Under the pieces are notes generated by a model that was not told where the DNA came from, did no database searches, and worked only from the letters and a program-made list of their open reading frames with translations. Both the position numbers and the translations under genes were made by a program. Source: Streptomyces sp. NBC_00523 (GTDB taxonomy: Bacteria; Actinomycetota; Actinomycetes; Streptomycetales; Streptomycetaceae). From it: a stretch of DNA of 64,000 nt. The DNA lies in NCBI RefSeq assembly GCF_036346615.1, contig NZ_CP107836.1, forward strand, positions 3,844,001 through 3,908,000, read 5' to 3'. The stretch's first letter is position 1, and every line of letters starts with the position of its first letter. Positions 43,913-53,225 of this stretch are shown here, in pieces.

Positions 43913-45076
43913 GTGAGGAAGTGGGAGCGACGGTGGCGCGGGCCCGACGGCGCGGGCAGCCGCCGGTTCGTCCGGGTGCTGCCGGTGACGATGATCGTCA
44001 TCGGGGTGGTGTTCGACCTCTTCACGCCGCCCTCCTTCACGGCCGTCCCGATCTTCGCGGCCGCCCCGCTGATCGCCGCGCCCTTCTTCGGTCTGGGCAC
44101 CACGATCCGGATCGGGATCGCCGCAGTGCTCGCCGTCGCGGGCATCCGGCTCTACACCGGCGACCTGGTCGAGGTGGTCTCGTTCATCGAGATGCTCACC
44201 GTGCTCACGGTCGCCGTCCAGGCGTGTGTGATCAACCGGGTCGTGCGGCGCGGCAGCGAGCAGCTGGCGTCCGCCCGGATCATCGCCGAGACGGCCATGC
44301 GAGCCGTGCTCCCCGTCCCGCCGGAGCGGATCGGCGGACTCCAGGTGGCCGCGCGGTACGAGGCGGCGCAGGCGGACGAGTTCGTCGGGGGCGACCTCTT
44401 CGCGGCCGCCGACACTCCGTACGGCGTACGGCTCGTGCTGGGGGACGTACGCGGGAAGGGGCTGGAGGCGGTCGGCGCGGTGGCGGTGGTGATCGGGGCG
44501 TTCCGCGAGGCGGCGGAGCACGAGAAGTCGCTGGAGGGCGTGGCGCAGCGGCTGGAGCGGGCGCTGGCGCGTGAGTCGACGCGGGGTGGCGGCTTCGATG
44601 AGTTCGAGGAGTTCGTGACCGCCGCGCTCGCAGAGATCCGGCCGGGCGGACAGTTCGTGCGGATCGTGAACCGGGGCCACCCCGAGCCGCTGCTGCTGCG
44701 CGGGGACGGGGCGGTGGAGGCGCTGACGCCCACGGAGCCCGCGCTGCCGCTGGGCATGGACCTGGGGGTGCGGCCGGACCGCTCGGACGAGTGGGAGCTG
44801 CCGCCCGGCGGGACGCTGCTGTTCTACACGGACGGCCTGTCGGAGGCCCGTGACGCCGAGGGTGTCTTCTACGACCCGGCGGAACGGCTGCGCGGGCGGC
44901 TCTTCCCGGGTCCCGAGGAGCTGCTGTCCGCGCTGACCGACGACGTACGGCTGCATACGGGGGGCGAGTCGACCGACGACATGGCGCTGCTCGCGGTGGC
45001 CCGGCCGGCCAAGGGACAGCCCGACCGGCGCAGGACGGTGAAGATCATCAAGGGGGGTACCACGCTGCGTGACTGA
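43913..45076 (+). CDS. Membrane-bound PP2C-type (SpoIIE/RsbU) serine phosphatase
   Basis: A 387-aa protein with about four N-terminal membrane helices (VLPVTMIVIGVVFDLF, VPIFAAAPLIAAPFFG, IGIAAVLAVAGIRLY, IEMLTVLTVAVQACVI) and a SpoIIE phosphatase domain. Metal-binding motifs are visible: DEFVGGDLF, VLGDVRGKGLEA, LLFYTDGLSEARD and STDDMALLAV. Such enzymes dephosphorylate anti-anti-sigma factors and so release stress sigma factors. The frame is open to 43808, but GTG 43913 has AGGAG 7 nt upstream. No anti-sigma gene lies beside it. Confidence 0.9.
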   Translation: MRKWERRWRGPDGAGSRRFVRVLPVTMIVIGVVFDLFTPPSFTAVPIFAAAPLIAAPFFGLGTTIRIGIAAVLAVAGIRLYTGDLVEVVSFIEMLTVLTVAVQACVINRVVRRGSEQLASARIIAETAMRAVLPVPPERIGGLQVAARYEAAQADEFVGGDLFAAADTPYGVRLVLGDVRGKGLEAVGAVAVVIGAFREAAEHEKSLEGVAQRLERALARESTRGGGFDEFEEFVTAALAEIRPGGQFVRIVNRGHPEPLLLRGDGAVEALTPTEPALPLGMDLGVRPDRSDEWELPPGGTLLFYTDGLSEARDAEGVFYDPAERLRGRLFPGPEELLSALTDDVRLHTGGESTDDMALLAVARPAKGQPDRRRTVKIIKGGTTLRD

Positions 45077-45289
45077 GGAGCGTCGCTCCGCATAACATTT
45101 GACGCAACGTCAGAAAACGCGTAGTGGCTGAGCGTCGATCAACTCGCCCGATTCCACCCGGTTGTGTCCCGTAAAGTCCAGGCCGGGCGCGTGAACGATC
45201 AGTGGGAACAGCTTGGAATCGGACCCGTCTGTCTATTAACGTTCGATAACGCAGCGCGGTTGTCCCAGCCGTCGTCAGGGACGGCGCCG

Positions 45290-45430
45290 CGCGCGTGCGC
45301 CGAATTCCGCAAGGGAACCGGGGAACCACCTACATGGGGTGAATCGGGCATCTTCGTCTTCACAAGAGGCGGAGGAACCCGTAGGAGACCTTCCTGCTCC
45401 GAACCCGTCAGCTAACCCGGTAGGCGAGAA
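45290..45430 (+). ncRNA. Cyclic-di-AMP riboswitch (ydaO-yuaA type)
   Basis: The leader carries the conserved ydaO blocks in order: CGCCGAATTCCGC, GGGAACCGGGGAACCA, GGGGTGAATCGGGC, GTAGGAGACCTTCCTGC, CCGAACCCGTCAGCTAACC, and GGTAGGCG. The closing P1 stem pairs CGCC (45298-45301) with GGCG (45423-45426). It lies 23 nt before the M23 endopeptidase start. In Streptomyces this class is known to control cell-wall hydrolases; c-di-AMP binding normally switches expression off. The ends are approximate. Confidence 0.92.
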
Positions 45431-45452
45431 GGAAGGAAAGGAGCGCGCCCGC

Positions 45453-46622
45453 GTGGCGTCCAACAAGCCTGCCCCCGAATCACCTTCCCGGTTCGTGCCC
45501 GAGTACGGCGCCGACTTTGCGTCCGGCCCCGGCACCGCTTACATCCCGGAACAGGGCGGCGACTACGCGACCGACCGGGGCAATGGCTTTGCCACCGGCG
45601 CCGGTTACGGCAGCGGCTTCCGCGCCGACGACGCCGACTCCGAGCGGACCTGGGAGGAATGGAACCCCACCGAGGAGTCCGTCCGCCCCGTCCGCGGCAA
45701 GCACCGTGTCGCCAAGCAGCGCAATGGTCTGGCCCGTAGCTCCACCGTCCTCGGCGTCGGTGTCATCGCGGCCGTCGGTGCGGGAGGCATGGCCACCGCG
45801 CAGAGCAAGCCGCCGGTCTCCATCTCTCTTCCCGATTCCATCACGGGCAATCTCCCCGACGCCAAGTCCCTTCCCGGCGTGGGCGCGTTCTTTTCCGGTG
45901 AGAGCGAGGCCGAAACCCCCGCGACCGCCACCGCCGCCGCCCCGCTGACGACCGCCGGCATCACGACCGCCGAGGCCGAGCAGGGCACCACGGACGCCGG
46001 TGAGGCGCTGCGCGCCCGCATCCTCCAGCAGGCCGAACAGCAGCAGGGCGCCGCCGACGCCGAGGCGAAGGCGGCCGAGGAGAAGGCCGCTGCCGAGAAG
46101 GCGGCCGCCGAGGCGAAGAAGCAGCAGGACGAGGCCGAGGCCAAGGCCGCCGCTGAGAAGAAGAAGGCGGAGGAGGAGGCGAAGAAGAAGGCCGAGGCGC
46201 TGCGCCTGGCCAAGCTCGCCGCCAGCTACGCCATCCCCACCTCCTCGTACACGATCACCTCGACGTTCGGCGAGGCCGGCTCCATGTGGTCCTCCGGCTA
46301 CCACACGGGCCTCGACTTCGCGGCCCCGACCGGCACCCCGATCAAGGCCATCCACACCGGCACCATCAAGTCGGCCGGCTGGTCCGGCGCCTACGGCTAC
46401 CGCACGGTGCTGGAGCTGGAGGACGGCACCGAGCTGTGGTTCTGCCACCAGTCCTCGATCGGCGTCACGGTCGGCCAGAAGGTCACCACCGGCGACACCA
46501 TCGGCCGCGTCGGCGCGACCGGCAACGTGACCGGCCCGCACCTCCACCTGGAGGTCCACACCCCGGACGGCACCGGCATCGACCCGATGGCCTGGCTGCG
46601 CGCCCGCGGCCTGACGGTCTGA
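45453..46622 (+). CDS. M23-family peptidoglycan endopeptidase, c-di-AMP controlled
   Basis: A 389-aa cell-wall hydrolase. A Gly/Asp-rich N terminus of about 90 residues precedes one membrane segment (SSTVLGVGVIAAVGAGGMA). Outside come a spacer, an Ala/Glu/Lys coiled coil (about 195-270, with runs like EAKAAEEKAAAEKAAAEAKK), and the LytM domain: zinc ligands in GYHTGLDFAAPTG and GPHLHLEVH. It likely cuts peptide cross-links during growth or spore germination. GTG 45453 has AAAGGAG 9 nt upstream; the longer frame to 45339 runs through the riboswitch and is not real. Confidence 0.92.
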   Translation: MASNKPAPESPSRFVPEYGADFASGPGTAYIPEQGGDYATDRGNGFATGAGYGSGFRADDADSERTWEEWNPTEESVRPVRGKHRVAKQRNGLARSSTVLGVGVIAAVGAGGMATAQSKPPVSISLPDSITGNLPDAKSLPGVGAFFSGESEAETPATATAAAPLTTAGITTAEAEQGTTDAGEALRARILQQAEQQQGAADAEAKAAEEKAAAEKAAAEAKKQQDEAEAKAAAEKKKAEEEAKKKAEALRLAKLAASYAIPTSSYTITSTFGEAGSMWSSGYHTGLDFAAPTGTPIKAIHTGTIKSAGWSGAYGYRTVLELEDGTELWFCHQSSIGVTVGQKVTTGDTIGRVGATGNVTGPHLHLEVHTPDGTGIDPMAWLRARGLTV

Positions 46623-46673
46623 GGACTCCTCCTCCGGCACCCCGGCCCTTCCCCGCACGCGGCCTTCCGAACC

Positions 46674-46718
46674 CCGGCAGCCCTGACGCACACCCCCCCC
46701 CGACGTCAGGGCTGCCGG
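46674..46718 (+). terminator. Terminator after the M23 gene
   Basis: A 15-bp perfect stem (CCGGCAGCCCTGACG / CGTCAGGGCTGCCGG) with a C-rich 15-nt loop, followed by TTCGCG. Confidence 0.85.
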
Positions 46719-46808
46719 TTCGCGTACAGCGGCAGCCTCCGCAGGGAGCAGCCTGCCGGATGTAGATGGCACGGAATAGCGGATAGCCCGGAAGCTGTTG
46801 TTCCACCT

Positions 46809-47753
46809 ATGACTTCACTGCGCAATCTCGGCCCGTCGGGCCTCCAGGTCTTCCCGCTCTGCCTCGGTGGAAACGTCTTCGGCTGGACCGCTGACGAGAC
46901 CCAGTCCTTCGCCGTCCTCGACGCGTACGCGGCGGCAGGCGGCAACTTCGTGGACACCGCCGACGCCTACTCGCACTGGGTGCCCGGCAACGAGGGCGGC
47001 GAGTCGGAGACGGTCATCGGCAAGTGGCTCGCGTCGCGCGGCAACCGGTCCGACGTCGTGGTGGCCACCAAGGTCGGTGCGCTGCCCGGCTACAAGGGCC
47101 TCTCGGCGCCCACGATCAAGTCGGCCGCCGAGGAGTCGCTGCGCCGCCTCGGCACGGACCACATCGACCTGTACTACACACACTTCGATGACGAGACGGT
47201 CCCGGTCGAGGAGATCATCACGGCCCTCGACGAGCTGGTGAAGGAGGGCAAGGTCCGCGAGATCGCCGCCTCCAACATCAGCGCCGCGCGGCTGCGCGCC
47301 TCGCTGGAGTTCTCCGAACGCGAGGGCCTGGCCCGCTATGTGGCGCTCCAGCCGCACTACAACCTCGTGTCCCGGGACACCTACGAGGGCGAGCTCCAGG
47401 ACACCGCCGCCGACGCCGGGCTCGCGGCCGTCCCGTACTACGCGCTGGCCGCCGGCTTCCTCACCGGCAAGTACCGCCCGGGGACTGCTGTGGACAGCGC
47501 CCGCGCCGGGAGCGCGGCCGGTCACCTGGAGTCGGAGCGCGGACAGCGGGTGCTCGCCGCGCTCGACACGGTGGCGCGGGACCGGGACGCCGAGATCGCG
47601 ACGGTGGCCCTGGCCTGGCTCGCGTCCCGCCCGACGGTCGCCGCGCCGATCGCCTCCGCCCGCACGGTCGACCAGCTGCCCGCCCTGCTGGCGGTCGCCG
47701 GGCTTGAGCTGACGGACGAGGAGCTGTCGACGCTGACGGCGGCCTCGGCGTAG
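46809..47753 (+). CDS. Aldo/keto reductase
   Basis: A 314-aa NADPH-dependent oxidoreductase of the TIM-barrel AKR superfamily. The catalytic tetrad can be placed: Asp and Tyr in FVDTADAYSHW, Lys in VVATKVG, His in LYYTHFDD. A C-terminal nucleotide-binding part (RPTVAAPIASARTVDQL) is present. The substrate is unknown. Start ATG 46809. It is convergent with the PrsW gene, whose stop is 3 nt away. Confidence 0.92.
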   Translation: MTSLRNLGPSGLQVFPLCLGGNVFGWTADETQSFAVLDAYAAAGGNFVDTADAYSHWVPGNEGGESETVIGKWLASRGNRSDVVVATKVGALPGYKGLSAPTIKSAAEESLRRLGTDHIDLYYTHFDDETVPVEEIITALDELVKEGKVREIAASNISAARLRASLEFSEREGLARYVALQPHYNLVSRDTYEGELQDTAADAGLAAVPYYALAAGFLTGKYRPGTAVDSARAGSAAGHLESERGQRVLAALDTVARDRDAEIATVALAWLASRPTVAAPIASARTVDQLPALLAVAGLELTDEELSTLTAASA

Positions 47754-47756
47754 CGA

Positions 47757-49322
47757 TCAGGCCTGCGGCCCGTTGGCGTGGGGCTGTTGGCCGTAGGGGT
47801 GTTGACCGTAGGGCTGCGTCGTCGGGTACGTGGGCGGGGCGCTGTACGGGGCCGGGTTGCCGTACGGATTCGGGTTGCCGTTGTACGGGGCCGGGTTGCC
47901 GTACGCGTAGGGCACGGGCCCGCCCGCGTACGGTCGGCGAGGTGGCCAGGCGGCCGTGTAGCCGGGCGGCCGGCGGTGCGTGGCCCGGGCCGCGTACGCG
48001 AGGGCGGGGCCCGCGATCTCGCGGCGCTGCCACAGGTGGTGCAGCAGCTCCAGCTCGCGCGCGGCGAAGTCCGGGTCGGCCCTGCCCAGTCCGGCCTGTC
48101 GGCGCAGGGAGGCCAGGGACGTCGCGAACGCCTCGTACTCGGCGACCGCCCGCGCCGCCGCCCTGCCGCGCTCCTTCGCCTCCTTGGCACGGACCCTCGC
48201 GTAGTCCGGGTGGTACGGATGGCCGGAGGCGCTCACCGCGTACCGCCTGCGCGCCGCGTTCCTGGCCAGGGCGCGGGCCCGCATCGAGGCTAGGGCGCGG
48301 GGCTCGTCGGGGGTGAGCCAGCCGGCTTCGGCGTACGCGGGGAGCTCGACGGCCAGGGAGCGCAGCTCCTTGCGGCGGGCTCGGATCACCTGCCAGGTCA
48401 CCAGGCCGAACACCGGGACCATGAACGCCCCGTACACGAGGTAGAAGCCGTACCGGCCGAAGGTCGCCGAGCCGTTCCACAGGGCGTGCATGCCCATCGC
48501 GAGGACCAGGCCGAGCAGCGGTACGGCGATGCGCCGCACCCGGCGGCCGGCGGCGCTGCTCGCGGCGATCCCGAGACCGATGCCGGTCAGGACGGTGAAG
48601 AGCGGGTGGGCGAAGGGGGTCATCACGGCACGGACCAGGAACGTCACCACGGTCACTGACGCGAAGCCGGAGTCCAGTTGCTGGTCCTCGCCGAAGGCGT
48701 TGCCCAGGTAGAGGATGTTCTCGGTGAAGGCGAACCCCGTCGCGGTGAACCCGGCGACGACGACGCCGTCCACGATCCCGGTGAAGTCCCTCCGGCGGAA
48801 GAGGAAGAGCAGCAGCACGGCGGCGGCCTTGGCGCTCTCCTCGACCACCGGTGCGATGACCGTGGCACCGAGGGTGTCGGCGTTCCCCGGATCGCTGTCG
48901 GCTATCCACCGGGTCGCGAACGAGTTGGCGAGAATGGCGACCAGGGCCGCCGCGCACGCGCCCCACGCGAAGGCGAACAGCAGATTCCGCCACGGCGACG
49001 GCTCCACCCGGTCCAGCCAGCGGAAGGCCGTCATCAGCACCGGGACCGGCAGGACGGCCAGACTCAGGCCGACGAGGAAGCCCTCGGTGCCGGTCTGGTC
49101 GCGGACCAGGGCGAGGATCACCACCCCGCAGAGCGCCAGCAGCGTGAAGACGGCGATGACTCGGAACGTACGGTTCCGCCAGAGCAGGCCGACGCGGCGC
49201 GGCCGGTAACGCCACTGGCCCCGCGCCGGCACGGCGGCCAGGATCTCGCCGACCCGCTGCTCCTGGAGCACCGGGACGGCCGGCTGATCCCACCGTTGTC
49301 GCTGAACAGACCCGTCGGACAC
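47757..49322 (-). CDS. PrsW-family intramembrane metalloprotease
   Basis: A 521-aa membrane protease with about eight helices. Active-site motifs: VIAPVVEESAKAAAV (EExxK), TGFAFTENILYLGN, AHPLFTVLTGIGLG and GMHALWNGS. B. subtilis PrsW cleaves an anti-sigma factor. The C-terminal third is soluble and ends in a Tyr/Pro/Gly/Asn/Gln-rich tail with repeated GNPAPY and PYGQ units. GTG 49322 lies 6 nt after a minus-strand TAGGGT, which suggests a leaderless message. Confidence 0.92.
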   Translation of the reverse strand: MSDGSVQRQRWDQPAVPVLQEQRVGEILAAVPARGQWRYRPRRVGLLWRNRTFRVIAVFTLLALCGVVILALVRDQTGTEGFLVGLSLAVLPVPVLMTAFRWLDRVEPSPWRNLLFAFAWGACAAALVAILANSFATRWIADSDPGNADTLGATVIAPVVEESAKAAAVLLLFLFRRRDFTGIVDGVVVAGFTATGFAFTENILYLGNAFGEDQQLDSGFASVTVVTFLVRAVMTPFAHPLFTVLTGIGLGIAASSAAGRRVRRIAVPLLGLVLAMGMHALWNGSATFGRYGFYLVYGAFMVPVFGLVTWQVIRARRKELRSLAVELPAYAEAGWLTPDEPRALASMRARALARNAARRRYAVSASGHPYHPDYARVRAKEAKERGRAAARAVAEYEAFATSLASLRRQAGLGRADPDFAARELELLHHLWQRREIAGPALAYAARATHRRPPGYTAAWPPRRPYAGGPVPYAYGNPAPYNGNPNPYGNPAPYSAPPTYPTTQPYGQHPYGQQPHANGPQA

Positions 49323-49397
49323 CCCTCGACCCTAACGAGCGGGTCGGACAACGGCCATGGTGCCCGTCGGGCCAGGGCTTGACCCAAAGGAAAGGCC

Positions 49398-50234
49398 CTA
49401 GACGCGCGCGAAGAGCAGGTCGTGCACGACGTGGCCCTTCCCCAGGCCCTGGCCCTCGAACCGGGTCCGCGGGCGGAACGCGGGGCGCGGGGCGTAACCG
49501 CCGTCGGCCACCGTGTTCTCGAAGAGGGGGTGCGCGGTCAGCACGTCGAGCATCTGCTCGGCGTACGGCTCCCAGTCGGTCGCGCAGTGCACGATCGCCC
49601 CGGACTTCAGCGGGCCCGCCACCAGGTCCAGGAACTCCGGCTGGATCAGCCGGCGCTTGTGGTGGCGGGACTTGGGCCACGGGTCGGGGAAGTAGACCCG
49701 CAGCCCGTCCAGCGAATCCGGTTCCAGCATCTCGCGCAGCAGGATGATCGCGTCGCCGTTGGCGACCCGGACGTTGGCCGAGCCGTTCCGGTCGGCGAGG
49801 CCGAGCAGGTTGCCCTGGCCGGGCGTGTGCACGTCGACGGCGAGGATGCCGGTGCCCGGGTCGTCGGCCGCCATCTGCGCGGTGGCCTCACCCATGCCGA
49901 AGCCGATCTCCAGGACCACCGGGAGGCCGTCGAACAGGGCGGGCAGGTCCAGGACGCTCAGCCCGTCGATGTCCAGGCCCCACTTGGGCCAGAGCCGCTC
50001 CAGGGCGTTCTGCTGGCCGGGCGTGACCCGGCTGCGGCGCGGCTGGAAGCTGCGGATGCGGCGCTCGTGGTGCGAGCCGGCCGGGTCGGCCGCGGGACCG
50101 CCGGGGAAGCGGGGCTGCTGACGCATCCGGCGCGCGCGCTCCAGGGACGCGGCCCGCACGTCGTCGGGGATCCCGGCGGTGGTGGGCACGGTGCCGTCGT
50201 CGGGCGTCGGGGAGGGGTTCTTGGGCTCAGACAC
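49398..50234 (-). CDS. trmB: tRNA (guanine-N7-)-methyltransferase
   Basis: A 278-aa SAM-dependent enzyme that makes m7G46 in tRNA. SAM motif VVLEIGFGMGEATAQ; family signature RVYFPDPWPKSRHHKRRL. An extra N-terminal arm of about 60 residues, rich in Arg/Pro, precedes the core. A -10-like TAGAAT (minus strand, 50249-50244) lies 9 nt before GTG 50234, so the leader is very short or absent. Confidence 0.94.
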   Translation of the reverse strand: MSEPKNPSPTPDDGTVPTTAGIPDDVRAASLERARRMRQQPRFPGGPAADPAGSHHERRIRSFQPRRSRVTPGQQNALERLWPKWGLDIDGLSVLDLPALFDGLPVVLEIGFGMGEATAQMAADDPGTGILAVDVHTPGQGNLLGLADRNGSANVRVANGDAIILLREMLEPDSLDGLRVYFPDPWPKSRHHKRRLIQPEFLDLVAGPLKSGAIVHCATDWEPYAEQMLDVLTAHPLFENTVADGGYAPRPAFRPRTRFEGQGLGKGHVVHDLLFARV

Positions 50235-50284
50235 AATGCCCTGATTCTACGGGGACGGGCGTCCTGCCACGGAGGGCGCGGGAA

Positions 50285-51535
50285 TCACCCCGTCGTCGCC
50301 CGCTCCGGCGGCTTCCAGCCCGCCGCCCGGGCCCGGAGCAGGGCGCGGCGGGCCACCTCGCGGCCGATGGGCAGCGAGGCGGTGGCGGCGGGCGACGGGG
50401 CGTTCAGCACGTGCACCGTGTGCGGGGCCTCGCGGATCAGGAAGTCGTCCACCAGCGTGCCGTCCCGGAGCACGGCCTGGGCGCGGACCCCGGCCGGCGA
50501 GGGGCGCAGGTCCTCCTCCCTGACCTCGGGCAGGAGGCGGCGGACGGCCTGCGTGAACGCGCGCTTCGAGAGGGAGCGGTGCACCTCGCCCGCCCCGTAC
50601 CGCCAGTGTCTGCGGGCGATGCGCCACGAGCCGGGCCAGCTGAGCGTGTCCATCAGCTCGCGGGGCCGGACGACGGGCCAGCCGTAGCCCTCGCGGGCGG
50701 CGGCGGGCACCGCGTTGGGGCCGACGTGGACGGAGCCGTCGAAGCCCCGGGTCAGGTGGACGCCGAGGAACGGGAACGCCGGGTCGGGCACCGGATAGAC
50801 GAGCCCGCGCACCAGCTCGGGCCGCGCCAGCTCGTAGTACTCCCCCCGGAACGGCACGATCCGCATCCCCGGGTCGTCGCCGGCCATCCGGGCGATCCGG
50901 TCGCAGTGCAGCCCCGCGCAGTTGACCAGCACCCTGGCCCGGACCACCAGCCCGTCGGCGGTGCGCACGGCCACGCCCCAGGGGCGACGGTCGATCGCCG
51001 TGACCTCGGCGCCGAAGCGGATCACGCCGCCCGCGCCGCGTACCTCGTCGGCGAGGCGCCCGGCGACCGCCCGGAAGTCGCACACGCCCGTCGTGCCGAC
51101 CCGGATCGCGGCGAGGCCCCGCACCTTCGGCTCGTACTCGGCGATCTGCGCGGGCCCCAGCTCGCGCACCGGCAGCCCGTGCTCGCGGCCGCGCTGGACC
51201 AGGGCGTGCAGCCGGGGCAGCTCGGCGCGGTCCGTCGCGACGATCAGCTTGCCGGTCACCGCGTGGGGGATGGAGTGCTCCCGGCAGAAGTCGGTCATCT
51301 CGGCGCCGCCGCGCAGCGCGTACCGCGCCTTGAGCGAGCCCGGCGGGTAGTAGATCCCGCTGTGGATCACCCCGCTGTTGCGGCCCGTCTGGTGGCGCGC
51401 CGGGCCCTTCTCCTTCTCCAGCACGGTCACCCGGGTGCCGGGCGCGGTGCGCGTGAGCGCGTACGCGGCCGACAGGCCGACGATCCCGCCGCCGATCACC
51501 AGCACATCGCAGTCGTACGCCGCGTGCGTCATCAT
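50285..51535 (-). CDS. lhgO: L-2-hydroxyglutarate oxidase
   Basis: A 416-aa FAD-dependent oxidase of the DAO family. FAD motif VLVIGGGIVGLSAAYAL at the N terminus, then RHQTGRNSGVIHSGIYYPPGSLKA, typical of LhgO. The C terminus has the second FAD region (VHVLNAPSPAATASLPIG). It oxidises L-2-hydroxyglutarate to 2-oxoglutarate. Candidate starts are 51538 (GTG), 51535 and 51532 (both ATG), all behind GGGAGG; I chose 51535 for spacing. It reads the same way as the NsdA-like gene upstream. Confidence 0.9.
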   Translation of the reverse strand: MMTHAAYDCDVLVIGGGIVGLSAAYALTRTAPGTRVTVLEKEKGPARHQTGRNSGVIHSGIYYPPGSLKARYALRGGAEMTDFCREHSIPHAVTGKLIVATDRAELPRLHALVQRGREHGLPVRELGPAQIAEYEPKVRGLAAIRVGTTGVCDFRAVAGRLADEVRGAGGVIRFGAEVTAIDRRPWGVAVRTADGLVVRARVLVNCAGLHCDRIARMAGDDPGMRIVPFRGEYYELARPELVRGLVYPVPDPAFPFLGVHLTRGFDGSVHVGPNAVPAAAREGYGWPVVRPRELMDTLSWPGSWRIARRHWRYGAGEVHRSLSKRAFTQAVRRLLPEVREEDLRPSPAGVRAQAVLRDGTLVDDFLIREAPHTVHVLNAPSPAATASLPIGREVARRALLRARAAGWKPPERATTG

Positions 51536-51647
51536 CACGCCACCTCCCACCCCGATAGTGCACTGACCCACTGACAACGCACTCAAACCCGTGCGGTCAG
51601 CGTGGCGGTTCCCCGGAAGCGGGACCTCCATGCCGACGTCGGGATTT

Positions 51648-53225
51648 CTATGCCGGGGCGACCAGAAGGGGGCGGGCGCGCTCGCGCAGCTCCACGACGC
51701 GCGGCTCGTCCCCGTACGGCTCCAGTCGGTGCAGCAGGTCGCGTACGTACTCCGTGGTCCGCGCCGACGAGATGCGGCCCGCCACCTCCACGGCCCGGGT
51801 GCCGGCAGCGCAGGCGGCGTCCAGATTCCCCGACTCCAGCTCGGCGACCGCCGACACGACGAGCCGCAGCCCGTGCGAGCGGACGAACTCCTCGGTGGGC
51901 CGGGACAGCGCCTGCTCGGTGAAGCGCCGGACCTGGCGGGGCGCCTTCAGGTCGAGATGGCACTCGGCGGCGTCGGCCGCGAACCGGTCGTACGAGTAGA
52001 AGCCGAGCCACGCCGGGTCGGCGTCGCCCTCCCGGGAGCGTTCGAGCCAGCTCTCGGACGCCTTGAGCGCGGCCCCCGCGGCCGGCGCGTCGTTCGCCTT
52101 CGCATGGGCGCGGGCCTCGACCAGGCGGAAGAAGCTCATCGTGCGGGCGGTCGCGAGCCCCCGGTTGCGCTCGACGGCGGCCTGCGCGAGGTCGACGCCC
52201 TCGTCGGCGAAGCCGCGATAGGTCGCCTGGAGCGACATCGACGCCAGGACGTAGCCGCCGAGCGGCACGTCGGCCGCCGCCCGGGCGAGGCGCAGCGCCT
52301 GGATGTAGTACCGCTGGGCCGCCTCCTGCTGGCCGGTGTCGAAGGCCATCCACCCGGCGAGCCGGGTGAGCTCGGCCGCCGCGCCGAACAGCGCCCGGCC
52401 GACCTCGTCGCTGTACGAGCCGAGCAGGAGCGGGGCGGCGTCCACGCGTAAGCACTCGGGGACCATCGAGGAGCGCCAGTCGCCGCCGCCGTACTTGGAG
52501 TCCCAGCGGCGCGCGTCCTGGGCGGCCTCGCGGAGTTTGGATACGTCGCTGTGGCCGACGCGCAACGAGGAGGCGTCGCCTCCGGATTCGGGGCCGGGCT
52601 GGGCCGGGATCAGGAGGCTGTGGCCGGTGGCCGTCCCGGTCGCCTGGGCGGGCGACGCGGCAGTGCCCGGCTGGGCGGGCGCCCCGGCGGGGCCGTGCGC
52701 CCCCGGTGCGCCGTGCGCGCCGGTCGGCTGCCCCCCGGCCGTGGCCGGTGCCCGCGCGACCGAGGGGTCGGCGGGGGATATCAGCCAGCGGGACGCGGGT
52801 GTGGCGTAGGCGCTCACCGAGAACGAGCCCGCGAGCGACTGCCAGATCCCGCCGCTGCCCGCGCGCCGCCCGGCCAGATCCAGCCGGTACAGCTCCGTCG
52901 CGGACCGGACGGCCGCGTCCACGTCACGCGGGAACGCCAGGCCGACCTCCGGCGCCGGATCGGCGTCGGCGAGACCGATCTCGTGCAGCGGGACGGGCCG
53001 GCCCAGCTTGGCGCCGATCGCCGCGGCGATGAGATGGGGCGCGGCGCCCTGGGGCACCATGCCCTTTGAGACCCACCGGGCGACCGACGTCTTGTCGTAG
53101 CGGAGGGTCAGTCCGCGCTGCGCCCCGAGGTCGTTGACCCGTCGGGCGAGCCCGGCGTTACTGATTCCCGCGAGGGCGAGAACGGTGCCGAGCTTCTCGT
53201 TCGGTCCTCGTTGCTCCCTGGACAT
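51648..53225 (-). CDS. NsdA-like TPR regulator / sporulation-associated protein
   Basis: A 525-aa protein of the actinomycete group that includes NsdA and the sporulation-associated SCO4114. The N terminus has an HTH-like segment (GISNAGLARRVNDLGAQRG, DKTSVARWVSKG). A Pro/Gly/Ala-rich insert of about 60 residues separates it from a C-terminal helical TPR-like half (AQRYYIQALRLARAA, CHLDLKAPRQVRRFTEQAL). Known members influence sporulation and antibiotic onset. The frame extends to 53315, but ATG 53225 has GAGGGG 4-7 nt upstream. A very long empty region lies before it. Confidence 0.85.
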   Translation of the reverse strand: MSREQRGPNEKLGTVLALAGISNAGLARRVNDLGAQRGLTLRYDKTSVARWVSKGMVPQGAAPHLIAAAIGAKLGRPVPLHEIGLADADPAPEVGLAFPRDVDAAVRSATELYRLDLAGRRAGSGGIWQSLAGSFSVSAYATPASRWLISPADPSVARAPATAGGQPTGAHGAPGAHGPAGAPAQPGTAASPAQATGTATGHSLLIPAQPGPESGGDASSLRVGHSDVSKLREAAQDARRWDSKYGGGDWRSSMVPECLRVDAAPLLLGSYSDEVGRALFGAAAELTRLAGWMAFDTGQQEAAQRYYIQALRLARAAADVPLGGYVLASMSLQATYRGFADEGVDLAQAAVERNRGLATARTMSFFRLVEARAHAKANDAPAAGAALKASESWLERSREGDADPAWLGFYSYDRFAADAAECHLDLKAPRQVRRFTEQALSRPTEEFVRSHGLRLVVSAVAELESGNLDAACAAGTRAVEVAGRISSARTTEYVRDLLHRLEPYGDEPRVVELRERARPLLVAPA

